In this document: positions 22,008 through 31,913 of the stretch, piece by piece
How the letters are laid out: every line of letters begins with the position of its first letter
Position numbering within the stretch: position 1 is the stretch's first letter
Source: Adiantum capillus-veneris
Taxonomy: Eukaryota > Streptophyta > Polypodiopsida > Polypodiales > Pteridaceae
Assembly: GCA_014529385.2 (NCBI GenBank)
Contig: CM043959.1
Location: 9,347,309 to 9,411,308 of the forward strand
Reading direction: 5' to 3'
DNA: 64,000 nucleotides
The notes under the pieces: model-generated
The model's input: the letters and a program-made list of their open reading frames with translations, nothing else
Database searches by the model: none
Told to the model about the DNA's origin: nothing
Translations under genes and position numbers: made by a program

Positions 22008-23130
22008 CTGGGATTTAATTAAATTGCTGTTTTTAGGCCATCATTTCGGCGTGACAGAGGTACAAAACGAGATGTATGCAGATTTTGTTCGCCGTTCGCT
22101 CTATTTGGGGGCTCTTTCAAATGGCACCGCCGCATACCCTGTGCCTTGGTGGGTAGATATTCAAGAGATGCAGATCCTTCTGCTTCGGATCAGGCTCCAC
22201 GGCCAGCTAGTCTTGTGGGGATAACATCACCTTATAAGGTGAGCTGATGCTCACTTAGCTTCCATTCAGTTAAAGTGTTTCTCTTTCTATTTTCATTCTG
22301 TTGTGTACATTCAATCGGGTGTGTGCTTCAACTCTGCAAGCGTTTCTCGTGATGGCTCCTAGCAAGAAAACACCTGTCGACACTACAGAGGTACTTATGC
22401 AGTCTATTTTGGCATTGATGAATAACCTGTTTGGTAGGAAAGGATATGGTTTACTGTAATTTTTTTATTATGTTTTATTGAATATTCCATTGCTGTCGAT
22501 TATACTGTAGGGGTTGTGATATGCAATACGTACTCAATGATCGTATAGATGTATTATTTGGTGAGGTATGTGACTTTGAATGGCTTCGTAAACTGGCCAT
22601 ATGGGTATACAATGGCTGAGTGTACAAATGGCTGGATGCATTGTCTAAATTATGATTTTGAACTTAGTATACTGGCCATGGCTGGATAAATTTTGGATGT
22701 TTCATTATGTGTCGACTTTCAAATAATAGATTGGGTCCTTGTCGATCCTTGATACGTGGTACTTGAAGTTGTTCGCTGCTGGCCTTAGCAGTTGCCAACT
22801 GGCCCTATGTCTAAATATAGGATGTATGTGTTTCGGATGTTCTACTAAATGTTGGTAATGAGGTAGTGTATGCTATCTGGTCCTAACTTCTTGCCAACTT
22901 GTTGGTCTTTCTTTCTATGGCTTGTTACAAAATCTTAAGCTGTTTGTTTTGGCTTGTAGCATGGCTCATCATGTCTAGGGCTATGGAACTGATCTTCTCT
23001 CTCTGTTTGAGGGATTGGGGTAGATTTACTCTAAGTCTTGGCTTTATCTGGTAGTTGTATGTTGGAATGGATGGATTGACCATATGTCTAATCGTTGGTT
23101 GAACATTGATGTGATGTTCTACTGTGTGGG
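22008..23130 (+). repeat. Continuation of the PLE-B downstream sequence
   Basis: Resumes the similarity to flank A (3348 onward), confirming that the gag-only element split this copy. It contains the short ORF at 22352-22459 and ends at the CACTA terminus. Confidence 0.75.
22352..22459 (+). CDS. Short ORF, paralogue of 3693-3818 (hypothetical)
   Basis: A 35-codon frame beginning MAPSKKTPVDTTEVLMQS and ending GRKGYGLL. Substitutions relative to the copy at 3693 are few. No family is recognised. It is listed because the frame is kept in two diverged copies. Confidence 0.3.
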   Translation: MAPSKKTPVDTTEVLMQSILALMNNLFGRKGYGLL

Positions 23131-23339
23131 CACTACAAGAGGCTATTCATATTAGCGACGCTCACACAACGACGCTCCAAAACAAAATTCCCGGCGTCGC
23201 TATAAGCGTCGCAAATTTACTTGTAAATTTCCGACGCTCATAGCGACGCCGATTGGGCTAAAAAAATAACAGAGAGCGCCCAAAAACTCAGATCTCAGAT
23301 CTGAGTTTTTCGGCACCCTCAAGCAAGGAGCAGGTAACG

Positions 23340-23345
<6 letters not shown>

Positions 23346-23378
<33 letters not shown>

Positions 23379-23381
23379 CTC

Positions 23382-23418
<37 letters not shown>

Positions 23419-23480
23419 AGAGTAAGGAGAGCCATGTATGCTCCTTCCCTCTCCTCACTCTCATGTTCCGTTCCCCTCTT

Positions 23481-23527
<47 letters not shown>

Positions 23528-23534
23528 TAGTGTT

Positions 23535-23575
<41 letters not shown>
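23346..23575. repeat. Cluster of (TC)n, (CA)n and (GA)n microsatellites
   Basis: Alternating simple repeats inside the CACTA element. They generate long but spurious cysteine/leucine- and arginine/glutamate-rich frames on the minus strand (23288-23837). Confidence 0.85.
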
Positions 23576-23576
<1 letters not shown>

Positions 23577-23599
23577 AACATAAACAAAAATGCACACAC

Positions 23600-23855
23600 A
23601 CATACATAAACAAAGAATGCACACACACATTGAGAGAGGAAAAGAGAGAGAGAGAGAGCATGCATACACAAAAAGCGCACACATTGAGAGAGGAAAAGAG
23701 AGAGAGAGCATGCATAAACAAAAAACGCACACATTGAGAGAGGAAAACAGAGAGAGAACACGCATAAACAAAAAACACACACATTGAGAGAGGAAAAGAG
23801 AGAGAAAACATGCATAAACAAAAAAACGCACACACATTGAGAGAGAAAGAGAGAG
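23600..23855. repeat. Minisatellite, unit about 50 bp
   Basis: Five imperfect units of the form CACACATTGAGAGAGGAAAA, then a GA run, GCATGCATAAACAAAAAACG. Confidence 0.8.
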
Positions 23856-23904
23856 AAACTTATTTAACGTCGTAGGAAACTAATTAAAATTAAAAGACTT
23901 AAAG

Positions 23905-23990
23905 ATCTAGCCGACGAGGAGTTGAACTCAAGACCTATTATTCAAGAGGGAAATGGCATAACCAATCTATCATACTTGGCATGGGTGATA
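23905..23990 (-). other. tRNA-like (degenerate) segment in the CACTA element
   Basis: The minus strand reads TGATAGATTGGTTATGCC (A-box-like), then GAGTTCAACTCC (B-box-like) about 45 bases later, as in tRNA-derived sequences. The acceptor stem is not convincing, so I do not call a tRNA gene. Confidence 0.3.
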
Positions 23991-24052
23991 GAAAGGTTAT
24001 ACCATTTATCTCTTTTTATTGGCACACACATCCACACACGCGAACACACACA

Positions 24053-24733
24053 AGAAGAAGAGAGTTATAACGTCGTAGGAAACTATCCTAAAAGACGTTA
24101 AAGATTAGGTTAGATTTAGACTTACGTTAAATTAGATTTAGGTTTATTTAAGTTAAATTAGATTATATTTACGTTTATTTACGCTAGATTTAGATTTACG
24201 TTATATTAGATTAGATTTAGGTCTCCATAGACTGCGATGCCTGCATGAAGCGGGTGAAGAAAGCCCTCAATGGAATATAGGGTATTGCTACCTTCACTCA
24301 TGGTGGGCTCCGTCGATCCAAAAGTACTGGTGAAATGTCTTCAGAAGATAGCGAAGAAGGTGGATCTTCAGGGCGGCAAGAGTCACTACATCCCCGACAC
24401 AATGACCATCTAGACAACCTCTAGTCATTCAACAACAACTTCAAAGTTAGTAACAAGAGCAAGAACGGTCTAAAGGGCCAATTTCTGTCGTCAGATGTGG
24501 ATGGAGATGAGGCAGCGTCACCGCCGGAAGCTAACTCTCACATCTGTAGTAATGAGAATGCCAACTCTTGCCGAGTTATGTGAAAAATTATGTGTTAAAT
24601 CAGTTTTAAGGTTCTTATAATCCCTGTTAGTTTAGTTCTTTGTTTTTAATATAACATAATTTACGTTAGATTTAGATTTATGTTATATTAGATTAGACTT
24701 AGGTTTATTTAGGTTTATTTAGGTTTACCCCCC

Positions 24734-24784
<51 letters not shown>

Positions 24785-24842
24785 GAAGAAGAGAGTTTTA
24801 ACATCGTAGGAAACTATCCCAAAAGACGTTAAAGATTAGGTT
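24053..24842. repeat. 59-bp direct repeats bracketing the gene fragment
   Basis: 24053-24111 and 24784-24842 share AGAAGAAGAGAG, CGTAGGAAACTATCC and AAAAGACGTTAAAGATTAGG with a few differences. Both follow (CA)-rich DNA. A shorter relative is near 23868. Confidence 0.75.
24233..24583 (+). pseudogene. Captured gene fragment, possible heavy-metal-associated domain start
   Basis: A 117-codon stretch reads as protein with only two in-frame stops (TAG at 24278 and TAG at 24422) before TGA at 24581. It opens with CDACMKRVKKALNGI, which resembles the Cys-x-x-Cys start and following helix of heavy-metal-associated (HMA) domains. It continues with Ser/Glu/Gly-rich sequence (STGEMSSEDSEEGGSSGRQE, then LSSDVDGDEAASPPEANSH). 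Base composition here is richer in GC than the AT-rich surroundings. Plant CACTA elements are known to carry host gene fragments, and this position fits that. The parent gene is not identified, and the HMA reading is tentative. Confidence 0.45.
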
Positions 24843-25893
24843 TTCCAACTTTGAAAAACCTTACAGATTTTAAAAGAAAGGGGTATATTATATTCCTAAA
24901 AAAATTCACAGATAAGGGGTTTTACAAACATGTCTTGAACGCACGTGATATGGTAGTTTTACACATAGTGAACCCCCCGAGCACCGGTGAGGGTCATAAC
25001 CTCACCGTACAGGTGCATTTTGAGTGCTGTGAATCGAATGTTTCTCATCCATACGGATGCCAGAACCATTGGGAATCGTGACCCACTGGCAGAGAACAAT
25101 TAGGGGACTGTTTGGGACTGAAAACAAGGCGAAAACCACTAAATACAGCATGCTGAATTTAATGTTTTTGGGCAGGAATTAAAGGGTTTATGCCAATGGA
25201 AGTGAGTTCCAACAGGGGAATTGGTTTCATGCAATTTTCGAGACTGTTATGCTACCAAAATTTGGCCAAAGCAGGAGGTATCTAGCAGCATACAGGTGAA
25301 GGATTGCCAGGACTACTTTGTAATTTACCCTCTCAAAGAACAAAGAAATACAGAAAGGGGTACCAATTTTGGGACCTACACGTTGTCGACATCTTCTCCG
25401 AGCTGTGTGTTTGCTTAAGTGTTAATTCCCGTCATAGGTTTCCTTTGCACGTTCTCTCTGTGTGTGTCTAAAGTAAAGAATTTTAGGTGAAAGCGAAAGC
25501 CTACCGCCTCACGGGCCAGTTCCATCGTACATTATAAAATTTTAGTTCATTTAGTACGGCACATCATCGTATGTGAACAAAGCGTACGAGACCATACGAG
25601 ACCACTATGGTAACTCTTAGAATAGAAGATGATGTCCCTCCCAATGAAACTATCATCAAAAGCACCCAACATCAAGGCGTAGAGATCCATTACAATTCCA
25701 AGTAGCAGCTTTGAGTGTGGTCCCATAGGTCTGCACGGTCATGCGGAGTGCCTCTCCATAATAACCACTTGTTCGCCTCTATAGAAGACCAATTTTCTTT
25801 TCTCTCGGAATGTCCTTATCTCAGGCATAACTTCTTGCATGTGAGCAAGCTATGAGAGTGTGAGGTCGTTCCGAAGGAATATCCCCATCTTTT
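24843..25893. other. No clear gene; weak minus-strand coding-like sequence
   Basis: A 76-codon plus frame (24851-25081) and a 65-codon one (25221-25418) have no recognisable motif. On the minus strand, about 25870-25500, one frame reads MQEVMPEIRTFREKRKLVF and later GIVMDLYALMLGAFDDSFI with stops between. This continues from the DNA right of Copia-1 (31449 onward) once Copia-1 is removed. Confidence 0.35.
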
Positions 25894-26036
25894 TGTTGAG
25901 ATGTAGAGAGAAAGAGAGAGAGACGAGACAAGAGACACACCATATACTCTCCCAAAGACTGATTCATATTGAGGACAAGATACAAATATATAGGTGAGAC
26001 CAAGTTCAGTAGAGTGAGCCATATATAGCTCCAACA
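25894..26036 (-). repeat. Copia-1 3' LTR (143 bp)
   Basis: TGTTGAGATGTAGAG...GCTCCAACA. The adjoining polypurine tract on the minus strand is TTGTTTGAGTGGGGG (26037-26051). Confidence 0.93.
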
Positions 26037-26283
26037 CCCCCACTCAAACAAAGGTCTCTAGCTTTGGATGAAAAAACCCTTGGGGAGTTCAAGGGAAAAA
26101 CCTAAGCCCCTATACAATGTGAAATATGAACCAGCGGTGATGATGTGAAAGTGAATTGTGCATCTATGTACAAATATTCAAGTGACTTAGATATCTCAAG
26201 GTGCAAATGTGGAGTGTGCATAGTGCATGGTACCTAAAATATTACAATGTCATATGTACAAAGCTATTACAATAGAAAAGAAG

Positions 26284-29200
26284 CTAATCTAGAAAGAGTG
26301 AGGCCGAAGCAACTCCAAGCTCCGAGCACAAGAGGATGAAACGTGACTCATTGAGGCCTTTGGTCAAAATTTCTGCAATCATCTGGTCACTTGGACAGTG
26401 TTCAACCATAATGGTTCCCTTGCGTACTTCATACCTGACATAATGATAATGGACAGCAATGTGCTTTGATTTATTATGTTGAACATAGTCTTTTGCAAGA
26501 CTAATAGCACTTTGGTTGTCACACCGCAAGGGTGTGCTAGAAAGAGGAGAGTGACCAATATCAACCAGCATTTGTCGAAGCCAAATCAACTCACGAGCTG
26601 CAAGTGATGCCGCAACATATTCTGACTCAGTCGTAGAAACTGCAACACAACGTTGTTTCTTGCTGGTCCAAGAAACAAGACAACCATTTATAAAGAAGCA
26701 ATTTCCACTAGTAGATCGCATAGATAAATGTGAGCTTGCCCAGTCTGCATCTGTGTAACCCAAAAGAGAAAGAGATTTCATAGAATCCGATGTGAGTTGT
26801 CGTCGATAGACTAAACCAAAATCTGTAGTGCCTTTCAAGTATTTCAATACACGCTTTGCAGCAGACCAATGCTTAAGAGAAGGACATGCAAGATGTTGTC
26901 CAAGATAGTTAGCAGCAAACAGAATATGAGGACGAGTGTTCATGCCAACAAACTGAAGACATCCAATCAAGTTAGCATAAGGTTGATTTGTGACAAGTTG
27001 ACCGCCATTGTCAGAAGTATTCTTCGTAGAGCTCGCAAGAGAAGGTGTGTTGGCTGAATGTGCATATTCCATACCAAATTTTTGAATAGTATCTGCAATA
27101 AACATTGACTGTCGAAGGAATAAAATACCTTTTGTACGGTTCCGTTGGATTTGAATGCCAAGACAAGAGTGAATCTCTCCAAGATCCACCATATCGAAGG
27201 CAGAAGACAATAACTTTTTCACTTGCTGAAGAAATCCCAAATCATTGGAAACAAGGATGGTATCATCCACATAAAGAGCAAGAATCACAAAACTGCTACC
27301 TTGGCTTTTTATGTATAAGTTGGGGTCTGATGAGCAAGAGATGAATCCTTTAGAGGTGAGAAAAAGATCAAATTTTGTATACTAGGCTCGCGAAGCTTGT
27401 TTGAGACCATATAGTGCCTTATGGAGTTGAGCAACAAGGTCTTCCTTACCTGGAATAACAAAGCCTTCTGGTTGTTCCATGTAAATTTCCTCTTCCAAGT
27501 CACCATTAAGAAAATCTGTTCGCACATCCATTTGATGAGCTTCTAAATCAAATTGAACATCAAATGCCAATAAAACTCGAACACTTGTAATGCGAACAAC
27601 TGGTGAAAAAGTCTCTTGATAATCAACACCAGCTACTTGGGAGTAACCTTTTGCAACTAAACGCGCCTTGAACTTGTCAAAAGATCCATTTGCTTTTACT
27701 TTTGTTTTATACACCCACTTACATTTAATTGTTGTACGACCAGGAGGTAATTCAGTTAGTATCCATGTACCTTTAGAGATAAGAGAATCGTACTCTGCTT
27801 CCATAGCCTCTTGACATTGATCCTTTTGTGGTGAAGAGATAGCTTCATCATAAGTAACGGGATCTTAAGAAGTAGAAAAAGCATTATCAGCAATATCGTC
27901 ATCATAAACATGACATGAGCCATGTTCAAAATCAATAGGCAGATCAACAAAAATATCAATATCATCATTGACAACATTTGGAATGGATGGTTGTGAGGAG
28001 GAAAGTTGCTCTATAGGAAGAGTTTCATCTTCTGAAAGAAATGGAAAAGCCTGAAGCAATGATTTAGTATCATCAGAATCATCCATGGACCATGAGCCTC
28101 CCATAAGCTGTTCGTTAAAAGTAGCATCACGATTCACAATTACTTTCTTGGAGGAAGGGTCATAGAATTTGTAGCCTTTGGAAGTGTCAGAATATCCAAT
28201 AAAAATAACTTTAAGACCAGGAGCATCAAGCTTTGTTCGTGTTTCTTTGGGAACATGAATATAAGCAATACATCCAAAGGTTCGAAAATGAGATACAGAA
28301 GGAATGTCACCTGTCCATGCTGTGATGGGTATCTTACCAGAGGGTGCAGTAGTAGGAAGATGATTCTGAATAAATGTTGCTGTCAAAGTAGCTTCAGCCC
28401 AAAAAACACGAGATAAGCCAGAATGAATCAGAATACATCTTACAGCATTGAGAATAGTGCGATTCTTTCGTTCAGCAACACCATTCTGTTGAGGCGAATA
28501 TGGAATAGTGTGTTCATGATGAATTCCACTGTCAGTACAGTAACTCACAAACTCTCGAGAAACATATTCGCCTCCATTGTCACTACGAAGCTTCTTAAGG
28601 CGACGACCAGTTTGAAGTTCCGCAGCCTTGTGGAATTGTTTGAAAACAGATAAGGCTTCAGATTTTTGTCTAAGTAGAAATACAGTCGTATACCTTGAGA
28701 AATCATCAATGAAAGTAATGAAGTAGCGATATTGTGATCTCGAAGAAGGTAGAGGTCCACATATATCAGTATGAACAAGATCCAAGATGTCATGAGAATG
28801 AGTTGTATTTGAAAGAGGAAAGGGTTTACGATTGTGTTTCCCAAGAGCACAAAATTCACAAATTCCCATATGGGGATGAGCTTTAAGATCCATGCCATGA
28901 ACAAGATCACGAAGTTGAAGATCAAGGAGTTTTGAGAAATCAGCATGAACAAAACGGTGATGCCATACTTTGCAATCATGATCACCTGAAGCAGTGACAA
29001 TATTTGCTACAGCATCGTTGAGAGAGAGTTCAAATAAATTACCGTTTCGAGGAGCAGTGGCTATAGTCTGTCCATCTTTCTCAATTCGGCATTTGGTATA
29101 ATCAAATCCAACAAACAGACCAAGATCAACAAGTCTAGCAACTGAAAGAAGATTGCGTTGAAGATCTGGTACATGTAATACTCCTCGCAAAATTCGAGTG

Positions 29201-30534
29201 GAAGAAGATAAGGTACCAAGATATAAGTCTCCAATACCCTTTACTTGACAAGTAGTATCATCAGCAAGATAAACAACACGTTGAACTGGCAGTGGATGAT
29301 AGTTATGGAGCCACTTACACTGATATGTCATATTTCCTGTAGCACCAGAATCGACAATAAAAAGTGATCCATCACGTACATGAAGTATTCTGTCTGGAGC
29401 AACTGAACATAAGACGCAGCTTGTTTCTGGTACAATGTTGTTTCGATGCTCAGTAGCATATGCTCTATTCCGATCTGTGTCGAATCGACGCTTATACCAC
29501 ATATGAGTGTGATGATCAGATCGTCCACAATATTCACAAGAAGAAGAAGAAGAAGAGTCTCTAGATAAACGTGGTTGTTTTGTGGTAATATTGTGTTCTT
29601 CATCATATTGACGTGCCCAACAATCATCTTCAGTATGGCCATTTCTGTTGCAGTAAGAACATTGCTTATTAGGAAATTTGAGACGAGAGAAAATATTACC
29701 GCGACGGCCACCTTTGCGGTTTCCTCGTTGAAATGGACTCCTTCGAGCATAAAAAGCACGTTCCATCTGTTGTGACTCAGTCTCCTCTTGTGAAATCATA
29801 GCTGTATCGTGACCAGCATTCCGACGTTCTTGACGTTGAGAGTATTCAATTAAAGACATGCAATCTTGGTCGAAATCAAGACCATCTTTATTAGAGAGAA
29901 TAGTAACAATGTTATCATAAGAAGAGTCCTTCACCGTATCAAGGAGAAGTGTAATCAGTTGCTTTTGTGGAACAGGATCACCGGCAGCAGCAAGTTGATT
30001 AATAATAGATTTGAAAGACTCAATGTGTCCTGTCATGGCAGTACCAACTTCATATTGTAACTTGTTAAGCAAACCTCTCAAATAAAGTATTTTTGTAACA
30101 GATTTCTTCTGAAAGTTTGCAATAAGGTACTTCCATACATCATGGGAAGTAGGCAGTTCATACATATCAAGCAAAAGGGAATCAGTAAGAGCAGAAAGAA
30201 TATACCGACGAGCTGCTTTATCACGTCGTTGCCAATCCGTATAGGCAACATTCCAATCTTCAAATATAGGTCCTTCAGCGATAAGCACGTTATCATTATC
30301 CGTATCAACATTCCAATCTTCAAATATAGGTCCTTCAGTGATAAGCACGTTATCATTATCCGTATCAACAGGCTGAGGCGGACAAACACGATTTCCAAGA
30401 ACAACATCGAAGAGTTCATCGCCTTCAAGAATTAACAACATGTTTGCTTTCCAGCCTGGAAATCCTTGACCTTGGAAAGGAGGAACAGAACGTTGGCCAG
30501 AAGGAAAGCCGTTGACGAGAATATTCATAGCCAT
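26284..30534 (-). pseudogene. Copia-1 Gag-Pol polyprotein, two nonsense mutations
   Basis: One frame runs from ATG at 30534 (MAMNILVNGF) to 26284, about 1,417 codons. Domains in order: Gag; two zinc knuckles, CSYCNRNGHTEDDC and then CEYCGRSDHHTHMW, whose last Cys is Trp here but Cys in the copy at 36159-36482; protease IVDSGATG (about 29350); a His/Cys pre-integrase region; integrase Asp in HTDICGP (28765-28767), Asp in RSDNGGEY (28579-28581) and Glu in GVAERKN (28471-28473); RT with MDVRTDFLNG and YVDD (27262-27273); RNase H with YTDADWA, TESEYVA and DNQSAI. The two stops are TAA at 27865-27867, where the sister copy has GAA, and TAG at 27382-27384, in place of Trp in the sister copy. The frame is otherwise unshifted. 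The stops make this copy dependent on others. Confidence 0.92.
30251..30370 (-). repeat. 60-bp in-frame tandem duplication in Copia-1 gag
   Basis: Two 60-bp units with one mismatch add 20 codons (DTDNDNVLIAEGPIFEDWNV). The other copies (36940-37359 and 42571-43389) have a single unit. Confidence 0.9.
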
Positions 30535-30939
30535 ATCTTGTTGCGAGAAGACGTATAAGATAAGATCGCAGAATCTGCACACCATATATGGCGAAGGCCG
30601 CAATTGAGAATGAGAGAGATATGAGTACTGCGTTCTGTCAACGATAAACGTAAGAAGGATGCTCAAGGAACGTCCAAAGATGTGAGAGACGTCACCCAAA
30701 AAAGAGAGGATAAAGGAGACGTTAATAATAAACGAGTCCTCAAAATAGAGTGGCGTGAGACGCAAGATTGACGGCCACAATACGAATAGCAAAAAGCTAA
30801 ATCTTCTCGAAAAAGTTAACGCCAAAATAAGAAAAACGATCGCGGACGCTTCACGAAGAAGTAGGACGAAGAAAGCTGCGTCAAGCTCTATTGCAGGAAA
30901 AACAACATAACTTTCTGCTGCGAACTCCGATTGACGCAA
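30535..30939 (-). other. Copia-1 leader ORF, open in frame with gag
   Basis: The leader upstream of the likely gag ATG is open for 135 further codons in the same frame. It is strikingly hydrophobic (FFVLLLREASAIVFLILALT, then FLLFVLWPSIL). Copia-4 (55303-55551) keeps a related reading, and the inverted copy (37323-37583) has frame-preserving ~30-bp repeats encoding LTSLYFEDSR. It could be an unstructured leader that is open by chance, or an N-terminal extension. Confidence 0.35.
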
Positions 30940-31289
30940 ACCTAGAACTCAAATCAAAGAGCTCGAGGAGACGAACAAGTTTTGGATGAAAAGTGCCATT
31001 GCGCTATGCTCCATCGCGCTTTTCCCGTTTCTCCAAATTTTGAGCAGAACAGCAAGAAAAATTGAGATGAAGTTCAGGGTGTCATTAACAAGGAAACGTA
31101 ATCAACGATTAGATTGATTATAAATAAACGCCACATAAAACACTAATCATATTCTTCTTAACACAAAACAACCACAGTTAACAAGAATCAACGCTCAAAA
31201 ATAAAATTTGTAACAATTTTGAATCTTACATGCGAATCGCATACACATGCTGTTGTCACCATGAATTGAATCGGCGCGTGATCGTTACC

Positions 31290-31301
31290 GCTCTGATACC
31301 A
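31290..31301 (-). promoter_or_regulatory. Copia-1 primer-binding site
   Basis: The minus strand reads TGGTATCAGAGC directly after the LTR, as expected for priming by initiator Met tRNA. Confidence 0.92.
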
Positions 31302-31448
31302 TGTTGAGATGTAGAGACAAAGAGAGAGAGAGAGACGAGACAAGAGACACACCATATACGCTCCCAAAGACTGATTCATATTGAGGACAAGATACAAATA
31401 TATAGGTGAGACCAAGTTTAGTAGAGTGAGCCATATATAGCTCCAACA
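31302..31448 (-). repeat. Copia-1 5' LTR (147 bp)
   Basis: On the element strand it starts TGTTGGAGCTATATATGG and contains CACCTATATATTTG as a candidate TATA box. It ends at the primer site. Confidence 0.93.
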
Positions 31449-31913
31449 CTTTTTTATTGTAGGACGCTTCTTCAAGAAATCCTTCTTTGCTTCCATGGAG
31501 GGAAAGCGAAAGGTCGGTGCTCTCTCCTTAGAAGTCTCCCCATTTCCTTCTCTCCTCTTCCCCACTCTCCATGCCTTTGTGTGAGTGGGCTCACTACGCA
31601 TCATAATTATAAGTTCTTTGACCTCCCCCACCACATCATCATGGTCTCTTAGATCGGTCATTCGTACATGTAAAGCTCTAGTATTCCTCATTTGATGATT
31701 ATGGGAGTTGGGATGGCTGCTGGTTCTTTCCCTTTCACTTTTTTGGCAACTTCTATCCATTTCTTGGCCTCATCTACCTTTCTCTGTTCTTTTGTGATTA
31801 CATCTACTCATGATGACATCTTTGCCTCGTGTTGCTCTTCTTCTTCTTTGATCTTGCGCACTTGTTCTTTCATGACTTTGAGATCCTTGATCATCGAGGG
31901 ATGGATTTCTCCT
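31449..31913 (-). pseudogene. Coding-like fragment with a coiled-coil stretch (split by the solo LTR)
   Basis: On the minus strand, 31913 to about 31690 reads IHPSMIKDLKVMKEQ, VRKIKEEEEQHEAKMSS, a TGA (31808-31810), then VDVITKEQRKVDEAKKWIEV and AKKVKGKEPAA. Such charged heptad-like sequence is typical of a coiled coil. The frame continues upstream across the solo LTR into 33631-33668 (ETRAESGFEEGE). A separate frame (31760-31449) is open without known motifs. I cannot name a family; a retroelement gag or a host pseudogene are both possible. Confidence 0.4.

Larger units (their letters stand above)
23131..24842. mobile_element. CACTA (EnSpm-type) transposon, left end; right end not found
   Basis: The sequence begins CACTACAAGAGG, the classic CACTA terminus. 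It is followed by subterminal repeats in both orientations: GCGACGCT, ACGACGCT, GGCGTCGCTATAAGCGTCGC, CCGACGCT, AGCGACGCC. The point of insertion matches the end of similarity to flank A (5210). I could not find the matching TCTTGTAGTG end within the window, so the right limit given is only the last internal direct repeat. No transposase is readable, so this is a truncated or non-autonomous copy. Confidence 0.65.
25894..31448 (-). mobile_element. Copia-1: nearly complete Ty1/copia retrotransposon
   Basis: A 5,555-bp element with LTRs of 143 and 147 bp (TGTTGAG...CTCCAACA on the plus strand) and a perfect 5-bp target duplication CTTTT (25889-25893 and 31449-31453). It has an initiator-Met primer site, polypurine tract, gag, protease, integrase, RT and RNase H in copia order. 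The LTRs differ at about three sites plus a small GA-length change, so insertion was recent. Only two in-frame stops break the polyprotein. The same family supplies the mosaic insertion (34292-45784), Copia-3 and Copia-4. Confidence 0.95.

Noticed and set aside
23288-23837. Overlapping 108-181-codon minus ORFs in three frames
   Set aside because: All three frames are open because the DNA is simple repeats. They are not proteins.
24100-24730. TTTAGG-like runs (for example TTATTTAGGTTTATTTAGGT) as interstitial telomere repeats
   Set aside because: The units are irregular and lack the GGG of TTTAGGG. They are AT-rich repeats of the CACTA interior.
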